Below, piece after piece: positions 25,653 to 36,000 of a DNA stretch of 64,000 nt (position 1 is its first letter; each line of letters opens with the position of its first letter). This stretch comes from Autumnicola tepida. GTDB taxonomy: Bacteria > Bacteroidota > Bacteroidia > Flavobacteriales > Flavobacteriaceae. Below the pieces are notes generated by a model, which saw only the letters and a program-made list of their open reading frames with translations, was not told the DNA's origin and made no database searches. The position numbers and the translations under genes were made by a program. The stretch is from NCBI RefSeq assembly GCF_031846485.1, contig NZ_JAVRHQ010000007.1, forward strand, positions 62,001-126,000, read 5' to 3'.

Positions 25653-26843
25653 ATGAAGAGAAGAGAGTTTGTACTAAAAGGAAGTTTAGCAACAATGGCG
25701 GTGGCAACCTCCACTTCCATGCTAGGTAACTTTAACTCCTTTCGGGGTGCCAATGATAATGTTAATATCGGCGTTATTGGTACGGGAAGCAGAGGAAGTG
25801 GATTAATTCCTTTTATTAATGAAATTGAAAATTTTAATGTGGTAGCCTGCTGCGATATTCTTCCTTTTCGTTTAGAGAGAGGTCTTTCTGCAACCGATGG
25901 AAAAGCTAAAGGATATGCAAATTATCAGGAATTATTGAACAATAAGGATATTGATGCTGTATTAGTTGCAACTCCTTTTAGTACACATGCAGAAATTGAG
26001 GTGGATGCTTTAAATGCAGGAAAACATGTTTATGGAGAAAAAACCTTAGCCAAAGGCTATGATGATATTAAAATGTTATTGAATAAATATAAACATTCAA
26101 AGAATATCTTTCAAACCGGGCATCAGTATCATAGTTCTCGCTTATATCGGCATGTGGTAGATTTGATAAAAAATGGGAAGGTTGGGAATATTACTGCATT
26201 TGAATGTCAGTGGAACAGGCATGGAGATTGGAGAAGAAAGGTGAGAGATCCAGAATTGGAGAGATTGATAAACTGGAGGTTGTATCGAGAATATTCTGGT
26301 GGACTTTTGGCTGAACTTTGTTCACATCAAATAGATTTTGTGAATTGGGTTTTAGATGCTACTCCAAAACAAGTTATGGGTGTGGGTGGAATAGATTACT
26401 GGAAGGATGGAAGGGAAACTTTTGATAACATTCACGTTATCTACAGCTATCCTAATGGGGTGGAAGCCAAATTTACCTGTCTTACCACAAATTCCAAGGA
26501 TGATTATCAAATCAAAGTTCAGGGAGATAGAGGTACAATTATCTTAGATTATACCAAAGCATGGTTTTATCCGGAAGGGGATTATAAAAAAGTAATTGGA
26601 AATGTAGATGGTGTTTCCGGGGCTACTATAAAGTGGGATGAGGGAAAAGGAATTCCAATAGAAGTAGGCCATGAGGATCCAAGTAAACAAGCACTTTTAG
26701 ATTTTAAGAATAATATAATAAATAATAAAAAACCAGAATCAGATATTATTACTGGTGCTAAAGCAGCAATCTGTGTGCAAATGGGGTTGGATGCCATGTG
26801 CAATAACCGGATTGTGAAATGGAAAGATGAATTTGAGATGTAA
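25653..26843 (+). CDS. Second Gfo/Idh/MocA-family oxidoreductase, Tat-like signal
   Basis: 396 residues with a KRREFVLKGSLATMAVATS twin-arginine-type start, Rossmann motif VNIGVIGTGSRGSGL, VLVATPFSTHAEIEVDALNAGKHVYGEKTL (Lys of the EKx motif) and GGLLAELCSHQIDFVNWVL in the catalytic part. It is clearly diverged from the preceding oxidoreductase. Paired oxidoreductases in such loci can serve successive oxidation and reduction steps; which does what cannot be told. After it comes a 238-nt gap with operator-like palindromes before the sulfatase. Confidence 0.87.
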   Translation: MKRREFVLKGSLATMAVATSTSMLGNFNSFRGANDNVNIGVIGTGSRGSGLIPFINEIENFNVVACCDILPFRLERGLSATDGKAKGYANYQELLNNKDIDAVLVATPFSTHAEIEVDALNAGKHVYGEKTLAKGYDDIKMLLNKYKHSKNIFQTGHQYHSSRLYRHVVDLIKNGKVGNITAFECQWNRHGDWRRKVRDPELERLINWRLYREYSGGLLAELCSHQIDFVNWVLDATPKQVMGVGGIDYWKDGRETFDNIHVIYSYPNGVEAKFTCLTTNSKDDYQIKVQGDRGTIILDYTKAWFYPEGDYKKVIGNVDGVSGATIKWDEGKGIPIEVGHEDPSKQALLDFKNNIINNKKPESDIITGAKAAICVQMGLDAMCNNRIVKWKDEFEM

Positions 26844-26920
26844 TCCAGCTATTTAAAATTTTACGAAAACGATTAAGATTTAGAGATGAGTTTTAAAATT
26901 TAATATAAAATTTTAAAATA

Positions 26921-26930
26921 GCGTTAACGC
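26921..26930. promoter_or_regulatory. Palindrome GCGTTAACGC upstream of the sulfatase-susCD genes
   Basis: A perfect 10-bp palindrome, LacI/PurR-operator-like in form, lies ~150 nt before the sulfatase. It is preceded by a long AT-rich inverted repeat (TTTTAAAATTT / AAAATTTTAAAA, 26891-26918). It differs from the GTGTNCGAACAC operators, so another regulator would be needed. Confidence 0.35.
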
Positions 26931-27081
26931 AACTGATTTTTTAGATGTGGCTATTAAACTCTCTGAAAACCCTTGGTACTAATGATTTCTTTTTGAGATC
27001 AAAATTAACCATAAGTGAAAAAAAGAACATAAGCTGCAGGATACTAACACTATAGCGACTTAATGAACTAAAGATTTCAAA

Positions 27082-28752
27082 ATGAGAAAAGAATTTTTCA
27101 AAAGCTTAGCAGTAAACTTGAAATTTAGCATGTCTGTTTGCATTTTTATTGTTTTTCTTCCATTTATTTCTTGCGATAATAATGCCAAGAACTTATCTAC
27201 AAATGCGGAAATTGGCGTTGTTAATGATGCTCCTAATATATTATTTGTCATTTCTGATGATCAATCTTATCCCCATGCTTCCGCATATGGGGAAAATTGG
27301 ATAAAAACTCCGGCTTTCGATAAAGTAGCAAGAGAAGGAGTCCTATTTACAAATGCTTTTTCTGCTTCTCCTGGATGTAGTCCAAGTAGGGCCGCAATTT
27401 TAACAGGAATGAATGACTGGCAGATAGAACAAGCGGGTACTCACGACAGCGAATTTCCTATAGACTATACTGTCTTTCCTGATATTCTTGAAAAAATGGG
27501 GTATAAAGTTGGCTTTACAGGGAAAGGTTGGGCTCCGGGAAATTGGGAGGTAAGTGGGAGAAAGCGAAATCCCGCTGGAGAATCTTATAATAATAAAGAA
27601 CTCAAACCTTCAATTACAGGTGTAAGTACTACTGATTATGTGGGGAATTTTGTAGAATTTTTGGAGGAGAGAAAAGAAGATGAACCATTTTATTTCTGGT
27701 TCGGGTCTCACGAGCCCCATAGGAAATTTGAAAAGGGATCAGGATTAGAAGCGGGTAAAAATCCAGATGAAGTTACCGTACCATCTTTTCTTCCAGATAC
27801 TCCTGAAGTTCGAAGTGACCTGTTGGATTATGCTCTTGAAATAGAATATTTCGACGAGCAGCTTGCCTCAATGATAAAGAAATTGGAAGAAATTGGGGAA
27901 TTGGAAAACACGATTATTGTGGTTACTTCAGATAATGGGATGTCTTTTCCCTATGCTAAGGCTAATGCAAATGAATATGGTATACATGTACCTTTAGCTA
28001 TAAGATGGGGGAATGGTATAGAAGGAGGGAAAACGGTGGATGATCTCGTTAGTCTTATAGATATAGCCCCTACTTTCTTGGAGGTAGTAACAGGTGAAGG
28101 TTCCACGGATCTTTTAAAAAAATATCAGATGGAAGGTAGGAGCTTAATACATCTTCTTACAGGTGAAAGAGAGAAGCAGGTGGATTCCAGAGAGGCTGTT
28201 TTTGCATCAAGAGAGAGACATTCTAGTTCCCGTTGGAAAAATTTGGGTTATCCGCAGAGAAGTATTCGAACAAAAAACTTTTTGTATGTCAGAAACTTTA
28301 AACCGGAAAGATGGCCTGCCGGTGCTCCGCAGAAATATAATGCTAATGGAACTTTAGGGGCTAAGTATGGTGGCTATCATGATATTGACGCTTGCCCAAC
28401 TTTTGACTTTATGTTAGATAATCGGAATGATCCCCACATCGGCCCTTTCTTTGAATTAGCAGTAAATAAGAGACCCTCGGAAGAACTTTTCGACATTGCA
28501 AATGATCCTTATTGTTTGGTGAATTTAGCTAATGATCCAAATTTCACGGAAATATTAATGAAGAAGAGAAAGGCTTTAGGAGGATATCTCATGCAAACTA
28601 ATGACCCCAGAGTAACGGGTAATGGAGACATTTTTGAAACCTATGTTAGATATTCTTCAATTAGAGAATTTCCTAAGCCAGATTGGCTAGAGACACAACC
28701 TGTAAATATTCTAACTGTAATAAATGACAAAAGTACTGGAAAACTAGATTAG
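27082..28752 (+). CDS. Type I sulfatase lipoprotein (heparan N-sulfatase-like)
   Basis: 556 residues with lipobox FISC (Cys 31). Metal-binding ILFVISDDQSYPHAS opens the alkaline-phosphatase-like fold. The formylglycine motif is CSPSR at 99-103 (Cys 99), and GKGWAPGNWE and WFGSHEPHR follow. Later VTSDNGMSFPYAKAN holds the second pair of calcium ligands. It resembles N-sulfoglucosamine sulfohydrolase-like S1 sulfatases. It needs maturation by a formylglycine-generating or anaerobic maturase, neither of which is in the window. A related sulfatase occurs at 43034. It probably desulfates the target glycan at the surface or in the periplasm. Confidence 0.92.
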   Translation: MRKEFFKSLAVNLKFSMSVCIFIVFLPFISCDNNAKNLSTNAEIGVVNDAPNILFVISDDQSYPHASAYGENWIKTPAFDKVAREGVLFTNAFSASPGCSPSRAAILTGMNDWQIEQAGTHDSEFPIDYTVFPDILEKMGYKVGFTGKGWAPGNWEVSGRKRNPAGESYNNKELKPSITGVSTTDYVGNFVEFLEERKEDEPFYFWFGSHEPHRKFEKGSGLEAGKNPDEVTVPSFLPDTPEVRSDLLDYALEIEYFDEQLASMIKKLEEIGELENTIIVVTSDNGMSFPYAKANANEYGIHVPLAIRWGNGIEGGKTVDDLVSLIDIAPTFLEVVTGEGSTDLLKKYQMEGRSLIHLLTGEREKQVDSREAVFASRERHSSSRWKNLGYPQRSIRTKNFLYVRNFKPERWPAGAPQKYNANGTLGAKYGGYHDIDACPTFDFMLDNRNDPHIGPFFELAVNKRPSEELFDIANDPYCLVNLANDPNFTEILMKKRKALGGYLMQTNDPRVTGNGDIFETYVRYSSIREFPKPDWLETQPVNILTVINDKSTGKLD

Positions 28753-28911
28753 GTATTCACATCACAAGTTTTCTCATTCTAGGTAGTGTATGAAATAACT
28801 AAATAATAAAACTAATGTAAATTTTTATGTATGCCAACTAAAAGTAACATTCAAGATCACACTGATATACTTCCAGTGTTTGGAGAATCAATTATTCGCA
28901 AAACTAAAATT

Positions 28912-31900
28912 ATGAAAACAAAAACGAGAAAATTCTACCTGGTATTGTTGGGCATACTTTTATTTCTGCCCATGTACGGCCAGGAATCTATAAGTATAAC
29001 AGGAACTGTTGTATCTGCTGAAGATGGACTTCCCTTACCAGGTGTTAATATTTTAGAAAAAGGTACATCTAATGGTGTTATGACCGATTTTGACGGGAAG
29101 TTTGGTATTGAGGTTTCCGAAGGTGCCGTGCTTCAGATTAGCTATCTTAGCTTTACTACAAGAGAAGTTCGGATTAGAGAGCAAAAGGAATTGAAAATTG
29201 CTTTGGAGCCTTCCGCCTCTGAATTGAGTGAGGTTGTAGTGGTGGGTTACGGTACCATGGAAAAAAGTGATCTGACCGGGGCAGTTTCACAAGTTGACCA
29301 GGAAACCGTTCAGCAACGGGCAACGATCTCCCTTACAGATGCGCTTCAGGGTGCAGCTCCAGGATTAAATGTAGGGCAAGTAAATTCCGCTGGAGGAACT
29401 CCTTCCATCAGAATTAGGGAAAGAACGTCAATATCTGGAGAACAATCTCCATTGCTTGTATTAGATGGAGTTATATTTAGAGGTAGAATAAATGATATAA
29501 ATCCCAACGACATTCAATCTATTGATGTATTAAAAGATGCAAGTTCGACCGCTATTTACGGTTCCCAAGCGGCTAATGGGGTGATTATTATTACTACAAA
29601 GACAGGTAGGGTAAATGAGAAACCAACAATTAATTATTCTTCATCTTATTCTTTCCAGGAGCCAACGAAAAGTTTTCAAACGGAAAGTCCGGAAGAATTC
29701 ATCGAGCGTGTAAAAGCTGGATATTTTTTTGATAGCAGAACAGAGGAATCAGGATATTTAGAGCCAAATCCAGACTTCGATATCACTACTATATTTTCTA
29801 CTCCGGAGCAAAGAGAAGCTTTTGAAAATAATAACCCTACAGATTGGTATAATATTCTTACAAACGATAGAATGTACACACAAACTCATAATTTATCAAT
29901 GACTCAGCGAGGAGAAAGTAGTGGGTATTTTGTGTCCCTTGGTCTTGTAGATCAACAGGGTTTTCTAGTAAATGAAAATTATGATAGATGGAATGCTAGG
30001 ATAAATCTGGACAATTCAATCACAGACTGGTTGGATGTTGGTGTACAGACATTTTTTACATCCAGTGATTATTCAGGAGCAAATGCGGGTATCGATGCAA
30101 TCTGGAATCAGAGTCCATATGCTCCAGCTTATAATGAAGATGGGTCTCTTGTCCAATCTCCAAACAGTACCACCATCAATCCTTTATACGTATTGGACAG
30201 AGATAACTTCGATAAAAGACTTAACTTATTTGGAAATATATATGCAAATGTTGAGCTCCCTTTTATAGAAGGATTGTCTTTTAGAACTAATTTTAGTGCC
30301 AACTATTACACAAACCATACATACAATTTTCAGATATACGGGAGAAGCTTTACTGGAAGTGGAGATAAAACAGAAGGAAGAAGAACTGATTGGATTAACG
30401 ACAATATTTTAACTTATAAAAGAGCTTTTAATGATATTCATGAAGTAAATATCATGCTTGGTTATGGTAGGGAAAAGCGTGAATTTACCCGTACAACAGC
30501 AGGTGCTGCCGAATTTAACTCGCCGGTATTGGGTTATAATAATCTTCAAGCAGGAAATGCGGAATTACAGAGAGCTGAATCTGATGCCTGGATGGAGTCT
30601 TCGCTCTACCAAATGGGCCGTTTACACTATAGTTATGACGAAAGATACTTTATAACAGGTACAGTTCGTAGAGATGGGTTTTCAGGTTTTAGCGAAGAAA
30701 ATAAATATGGAGTTTTTCCTTCACTTGCTGTAGCCTGGGATGCGTCCAAGGAGTCATTTCTGAAGGACAATTTGCTTCAAAAATTTAATCAATTAAAATT
30801 AAGAGCCTCCTATGGATCTAATGGGAACCGTACAATTGGCAGGTATCAAACCTTAGCCACAGTAGGAGATGCCTATGGATATGTTGATGCAGATGGTACT
30901 CCGTTATATATAAAGAGTATTTCTGGGCTCGCAAGTCCTAATTTGAAATGGGAAACGACCACCGGTTTTAACCTGGGGCTGGATTACGCTTTGTTTAGGC
31001 ATAGATTAAGTGGTTCTATAGAATATTACAATAACAATACTAAGGATTTACTCTATAATGTGGATGTTCCTGCAATCTCGCGCTTTACCAAGTTCCCCGA
31101 TAATTTGGGAAAATTACATAATTCGGGACTTGAAATTTCAATTTCCACTGATAATATCAGAGGGGAAAACTTTAATTGGTCATCCCAGTTCTATTTTTCC
31201 CGAAGTAGGAATGAACTGAAAGAGCTGCTTGGATTTGATAATGATGGTGATGGGGTGGAAGATGATTTAGTTTCGGAAGGTTTATTCATAGGAGAATCTC
31301 TGGGAACTATATTCGACTATTATACAACAGGTGAACTTTACCAATTCGGGGATGAGATTCCGGCTACAGCAGATGTTGGAAGTTATATTATTGAAGATGT
31401 AAATGGTGATGGGGTTATTGATCCTGATGATCGAAAAATTATCGGACAGGCTGAACCTGATTTTAGATTTAGTTTAGGAAATGAATTTTCCTATAAGAAT
31501 TGGGAACTTTCAATTTTTATTAATTCCGTTCAGGGAAATGATAATTATTATTTAGGGCAAGATGTCAATCAATTTATTTATCCCAATTCTACTGCCTGGG
31601 AAAGAGATGCTTTCCCCCGAAACCTGGATGTTTGGACACCCGAAAACCCGGACGCCAGATATCAGAGATTAGGAGTGCAATTTTCAGGGGGATTAGGAGC
31701 TCAGCGTTATATGCCAAGAAGTTTTGTTCGACTCCAGGATGTAAATTTGGCTTATAATTTTGATTCCAATTTTTTAGAACAATACGGTATTCGTAACCTT
31801 AGGTTGTACTTTCATGGGAAAAATCTTAAAACCTGGACTAAATGGCCTGGTTGGGATCCTGAAACAGGAGAAGCTATAACAAGAAATGGTAGACCTGTAG

Positions 31901-31938
31901 TAAGGAATTTCACTTTCGGTCTTAATGTTGAATTTTAA
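28912..31938 (+). CDS. SusC-family TonB-dependent outer-membrane glycan importer
   Basis: About 1008 residues from ATG 28912, where a clean signal peptide begins (FYLVLLGILLFLPMYGQ). The in-frame ATG at 28831 would add a non-signal leader. Domains in order: carboxypeptidase-regulatory-like beta sandwich (ITGTVVSAEDGLPLPGVNIL), TonB box and plug (SEVVVVGYGTMEKSDLTGAV, VLDGV, IQSIDVLKDASSTAIYGSQAANGVIIITTK), then a 22-strand barrel ending in Phe. It forms the import complex with the SusD protein encoded next; the two ORFs overlap or nearly so. Confidence 0.95.
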   Translation: MKTKTRKFYLVLLGILLFLPMYGQESISITGTVVSAEDGLPLPGVNILEKGTSNGVMTDFDGKFGIEVSEGAVLQISYLSFTTREVRIREQKELKIALEPSASELSEVVVVGYGTMEKSDLTGAVSQVDQETVQQRATISLTDALQGAAPGLNVGQVNSAGGTPSIRIRERTSISGEQSPLLVLDGVIFRGRINDINPNDIQSIDVLKDASSTAIYGSQAANGVIIITTKTGRVNEKPTINYSSSYSFQEPTKSFQTESPEEFIERVKAGYFFDSRTEESGYLEPNPDFDITTIFSTPEQREAFENNNPTDWYNILTNDRMYTQTHNLSMTQRGESSGYFVSLGLVDQQGFLVNENYDRWNARINLDNSITDWLDVGVQTFFTSSDYSGANAGIDAIWNQSPYAPAYNEDGSLVQSPNSTTINPLYVLDRDNFDKRLNLFGNIYANVELPFIEGLSFRTNFSANYYTNHTYNFQIYGRSFTGSGDKTEGRRTDWINDNILTYKRAFNDIHEVNIMLGYGREKREFTRTTAGAAEFNSPVLGYNNLQAGNAELQRAESDAWMESSLYQMGRLHYSYDERYFITGTVRRDGFSGFSEENKYGVFPSLAVAWDASKESFLKDNLLQKFNQLKLRASYGSNGNRTIGRYQTLATVGDAYGYVDADGTPLYIKSISGLASPNLKWETTTGFNLGLDYALFRHRLSGSIEYYNNNTKDLLYNVDVPAISRFTKFPDNLGKLHNSGLEISISTDNIRGENFNWSSQFYFSRSRNELKELLGFDNDGDGVEDDLVSEGLFIGESLGTIFDYYTTGELYQFGDEIPATADVGSYIIEDVNGDGVIDPDDRKIIGQAEPDFRFSLGNEFSYKNWELSIFINSVQGNDNYYLGQDVNQFIYPNSTAWERDAFPRNLDVWTPENPDARYQRLGVQFSGGLGAQRYMPRSFVRLQDVNLAYNFDSNFLEQYGIRNLRLYFHGKNLKTWTKWPGWDPETGEAITRNGRPVVRNFTFGLNVEF

Positions 31939-31948
31939 AAAAAATATT

Positions 31949-33679
31949 ATGAAAAGTTTAAAGTATGTATTGTCACGAAATTACTTGAAAAGATATGCGC
32001 TTATCATATGTGTTATATTCTTTTATTCATGTGATGATGATGGATTTTTAGAAGAGGAACCCCTTAGTTTATATACTCCGGATAACTCTTTTATTACTTC
32101 CTCAGATTTTGAGGCTGCAATTAATAATCTTTATTCAGGCTTTAGGGGAGGGTTTTATACCGATACGAACGATTGGGGATTGTCCCCAAGAAATAAGGTT
32201 GAGGGCACAGATTTAACGACGTGGTCTCAAAACGCAGATAACTATCCTAACGAATTAATTCCTACAAGTGGTTTAGTTTATAGCGCTTATTGGCGACCAG
32301 CTTATAATATTATTTATGATGCGAATGTTATTATTGCTTATTCGGAAGCTGAAACTTCTGAACTTTCTGAAGAAGAAAAATTAAGGGTACAGGCGGAAGC
32401 AAGATTCTTTAGGGGGTATATGTACAAGTTATTGGCTAATTTCTACGGAGGAGTCCCGATCGTTTTAGAAGAAACTACAGAGCCAAAAAGAGATTATGTC
32501 AGGGCAACTCGCAATGAGACCTATGAGCAAAGTGTAAATGACTTAAAATTTGCGGCAGAAAATCTATCCGGCATATCCGAAGTTGACAGTTACAGGATAA
32601 GTAATTTGACGGCTTACCACGCTTTGGCTGAGGCTTATATTTCTTTAGGTCAATGGGATAATGCCATTGCCGCTGCAAGTGTGACTATTGATGATCCAAA
32701 TACTGCTTTAATGACCGAAAGATTTGGTGAACGCGTTGACGATGAGTTTAATCCTGCTATTCCCTGGGCCTCAGGAGGGGATGTATATTGGGATCTTTTT
32801 AGAAATGGAAATCAAAACCGTTCAGCTGGAAACACGGAAGCATTATGGGTAATTGAATTTGAATTTGGTACTCCAGGCGGAATGGGTGGAGGCACAAGGT
32901 GGGAAACTTTTGCCGTTCCACAATTATATAATCTTCAGGTTATTAACAGTGACGGAAGCAGGGCAGATTTAATCCCTGAAGTAAATACTTATTATGGAGG
33001 AAGAGGAAACGGACATTTAAATCCAAGTGATTATTTTCTTACTCAAATCTGGAATGAAAGTGGTTTTGAAGAGGATATCAGGAATGCGGACCACAACATC
33101 ATTCGCGATTTCAAAGTAAATAATCCCGCTTCTGAATATGACGGAAAATGGATTTATGCAGATAATCTCGAGCTTAGAATCAGTAATCCTAACCGGGTTC
33201 TTTTTCCTTTAATTGCAAAGGTAACAAGTATGGGAGACCATCCCAAAGAGCTATGGCTGGAAGACCAGACCGTTTTAGGATCCATTATCTCAAGAGGGCC
33301 AGATGCTAATACCACCTATCATGACGACTATGAAATGCGACTTGCGGAAACCTATCTTGTAAGAGCAGAAGCATACCTTGGTAAGGGAGATTTAGAAAAT
33401 GCGGCTGAAAATATAAATGCGGTTCGTGCTCGCGCTCAGGCTCCGGATGTTCAACCCTCCGAAGTAGATATTGAGTACATATTGGATGAAAGGGCCAGAG
33501 AATTATATGGTGAGGAAAATAGAATGGAAACATTATTAAGACTAGGATTGCTTGTGGAAAGGAATAATAGATATAATGAACAGTTCGATTTCTATGATTA
33601 TCAAAACCTTTGGCCAATTCCTTTCAGTGAAATTGAAAAAAATACTGGGGCTGAATTGGAACAAAATCCAGGGTATTAA
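31949..33679 (+). CDS. SusD-family glycan-binding lipoprotein (RagB/SusD)
   Basis: About 576 residues. The signal ends at lipobox FYSCD. SusD hallmarks include FLEEEPLSLYTPDNSF, YSAYWRPAYNIIYDANVIIAYSE, RFFRGYMYKLLANFYGGVPIV, LAETYLVRAEAYLGKGDLENAAENINAVRARA and IEYILDERARELYGEENRMETLLRLG, i.e. the TPR scaffold and C-terminal SusD domain. The end NLWPIPFSEIEKN...LEQNPGY is typical. ATG 31949 is preferred; ATG 31925 lies within the end of susC. It caps the SusC barrel and binds the polysaccharide. Confidence 0.95.
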   Translation: MKSLKYVLSRNYLKRYALIICVIFFYSCDDDGFLEEEPLSLYTPDNSFITSSDFEAAINNLYSGFRGGFYTDTNDWGLSPRNKVEGTDLTTWSQNADNYPNELIPTSGLVYSAYWRPAYNIIYDANVIIAYSEAETSELSEEEKLRVQAEARFFRGYMYKLLANFYGGVPIVLEETTEPKRDYVRATRNETYEQSVNDLKFAAENLSGISEVDSYRISNLTAYHALAEAYISLGQWDNAIAAASVTIDDPNTALMTERFGERVDDEFNPAIPWASGGDVYWDLFRNGNQNRSAGNTEALWVIEFEFGTPGGMGGGTRWETFAVPQLYNLQVINSDGSRADLIPEVNTYYGGRGNGHLNPSDYFLTQIWNESGFEEDIRNADHNIIRDFKVNNPASEYDGKWIYADNLELRISNPNRVLFPLIAKVTSMGDHPKELWLEDQTVLGSIISRGPDANTTYHDDYEMRLAETYLVRAEAYLGKGDLENAAENINAVRARAQAPDVQPSEVDIEYILDERARELYGEENRMETLLRLGLLVERNNRYNEQFDFYDYQNLWPIPFSEIEKNTGAELEQNPGY

Positions 33680-33760
33680 TTGGTCTTCGACTTATCGATA
33701 AATTGTTCTTCAGTAAAAGGTCTAAGAGAAGAACGAATAGTACTAAATGAAAATTAAAAG

Positions 33761-35830
33761 GTGATGAGTAATTCAGATAATAAATCAACATTTACAGGAA
33801 ACAATAGACGGGATTTTTTAAAAAAAACAGGTTTGTTAGCTGCAGGTGGGGGGTTAGGAGGCATAATGACTAGTCCTCTTTATGCTAAGGAAAATGCTTC
33901 AGTAATCAGCAGTGAACAACCGATATTTTATTGTGATACGGTTGGGGAGGAAGCCAATGCGGTTCTTTCGTATTGGGAGTCACTGTTTTTTCGATGCTAC
34001 CAGGGGATTGTCAATAGAGATTCGGCAAAGGTTTATTTCAATAAATATGAAAAGAGAACCTTTCTGAACTGGTATAAAAACTATGATCATTTGAATTTTA
34101 AGGAATTTAGTGATCCATATGCATTGGTGACCGAATTGGGTTTTGATAAAGTAAAGGGATATGTATTAATAGATACTAATGCTCCTGATACTGTAAATAT
34201 TGCCGCAAATTATGCAAGTTTAGAGGATCTCATTCCAATTACAGAAGAATTACTGGCAGATGAACGTCTTCCAGACCTGAAAGTTATCTATGATTTGCGT
34301 AAACCCATACAAGGAGTAAATTTTCAAAAAATGAGCAGGCTGGAAGCAAACCAGTGGATTTTTGAGAATCAATGGCCGAATGCCACCCGTGATCTTGTAT
34401 CTATTACAAGTGCTCCTTCCTACAACAATAATAAAGCTGAAACTACTTTTTATTCCTCGAATAGTTCCCGGGATTATCCTGTAGCAGAAAAAGCTCTGTT
34501 TTTTGATCTTTCCAGTAATCCGTCACATCCGGAGGAATACGACCTGAAGGATAAAATTTTAGCTGAAATGAGCCCTCATACAATTGTATGGGGGTGGCAT
34601 GTAGATCGTGATTCGGAACACCAGCATATCGGGCAACTCTCAAAACACGGTAAAATAGCCGTTGGAGGAGCTAATATAGCCCCAAACTTCTCCTTCCACA
34701 GCCGTGTAAAGATTCCAAAGGGTGTAGAAAACTTTAAGAATTTTAATAGAAAAAAGAAAATTGTAAAGGATGTGGAAGATAAGATCTATCTAACCTTTGC
34801 CATGTCAGACGGAGATTCTCTTAATCATATTATGAGGAATGCACATGGAAATCAATGGCTTGCAGAGGACCGGGGTGCAATCCCATTTAACTGGGAAATG
34901 CAGATGAAACTTGCTGATATTGGACCCGCAATCCTTGATTATTTTCAAGCCACGGCGACTGAAAATGACTACTTTATAGCGTCGGCTTCTGGCATTGGAT
35001 ATACTTTTCCCAGCTACATGCCGATAGATAAATTAAGGTCCCATCTTTATGCCACTAAACCATATTTGCGAAAGACCGGTATGAACTCCATGGTAGTGCT
35101 TAATAGTTATGGAGCAGTATCCACTGAGAAGAGAGAGGCATATAATGAAGCTTTAGGAGAAGATATTACCGGTGTAATGCAAGGATACACCCGTGCGCCG
35201 GGAACTCAGCATCTTTATGGCCAGGATTCTGGAGAAGATTCAGTTGATGATTATATGGTATGGATGTCCACAGCATTGCCTATAGCACATACAGATACTG
35301 TAGATGAAATTGAGGAGTATTTGAACCTTTTAGCCAAAAGACGTACTGAACGTCCTCTATTTGTACCTATTCACCTGCCAAGAAGTTATTTTTACTATTC
35401 TGAACTGGTAGATTTAATGAAGCGTCTAGACAGCGACACTTTTGAAGCTGTGGATGGAAGTTCCTTCAATGCCAAATTTGCAAATTCACATTCCAAAAAG
35501 GTGGGACTAAATCTTCCTGAATTTTTTATTCCGGATCCTGTGGAACTCAAAAACGGCCGTCTTAATAAAATGTTTGCCAAATTTAAAAATTTCAGTGGAG
35601 AAGAAGCTGAAGTTAAATTACAAGCCAGATTAACATGTGATGCCTGGGATGATCCTGTCACTTCCACACAAAACCTTACACTGGATAAAAAGGAGGAAAC
35701 AGAAATAGGATTCTCTTTAAGTCTTCGTAGAAGGGACGGTGAGGGAAAAGGTCAGTTAGAATATCTAATGAATGATGAATCTATAGCTAAAGTACCTGTG
35801 ACTTTTATCAATCCTAAGGTTAAGAGATAA
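33761..35830 (+). CDS. GxGYxYP-family putative glycoside hydrolase, Tat-exported
   Basis: 689 residues. The NRRDFLKKTGLLAAGGGLGG twin-arginine signal is at ~15-34. The rest matches the GxGYxYP group: YWESLFFRCYQGIVNRDSAKVYF, KGYVLIDTN, TIVWGWHVDRDSEHQHIGQLSKHG, LTFAMSDGDSLNHI and the eponymous motif as GIGYTFP at ~411-417 (Phe instead of Tyr). The family is suspected to be glycoside hydrolases, but activity is little known. It follows susD by ~80 nt and probably belongs to the same transcription unit. Confidence 0.8.
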   Translation: MMSNSDNKSTFTGNNRRDFLKKTGLLAAGGGLGGIMTSPLYAKENASVISSEQPIFYCDTVGEEANAVLSYWESLFFRCYQGIVNRDSAKVYFNKYEKRTFLNWYKNYDHLNFKEFSDPYALVTELGFDKVKGYVLIDTNAPDTVNIAANYASLEDLIPITEELLADERLPDLKVIYDLRKPIQGVNFQKMSRLEANQWIFENQWPNATRDLVSITSAPSYNNNKAETTFYSSNSSRDYPVAEKALFFDLSSNPSHPEEYDLKDKILAEMSPHTIVWGWHVDRDSEHQHIGQLSKHGKIAVGGANIAPNFSFHSRVKIPKGVENFKNFNRKKKIVKDVEDKIYLTFAMSDGDSLNHIMRNAHGNQWLAEDRGAIPFNWEMQMKLADIGPAILDYFQATATENDYFIASASGIGYTFPSYMPIDKLRSHLYATKPYLRKTGMNSMVVLNSYGAVSTEKREAYNEALGEDITGVMQGYTRAPGTQHLYGQDSGEDSVDDYMVWMSTALPIAHTDTVDEIEEYLNLLAKRRTERPLFVPIHLPRSYFYYSELVDLMKRLDSDTFEAVDGSSFNAKFANSHSKKVGLNLPEFFIPDPVELKNGRLNKMFAKFKNFSGEEAEVKLQARLTCDAWDDPVTSTQNLTLDKKEETEIGFSLSLRRRDGEGKGQLEYLMNDESIAKVPVTFINPKVKR

Positions 35831-36000
35831 GGTTGAGAAATTTTAAGCTACGGGCTGGGTTAATGGAAATTCAAAATCGAAAAATAAATTCAACCACAAG
35901 TTCCTTGCCCTAAGTTTGCTTTTTTAGTTAAACTAAGCATTTCCTGAATGTCTGTGGCGGGAATTAAAGTTGATGCCAAGCACATTTTAAATTAAAAAAA

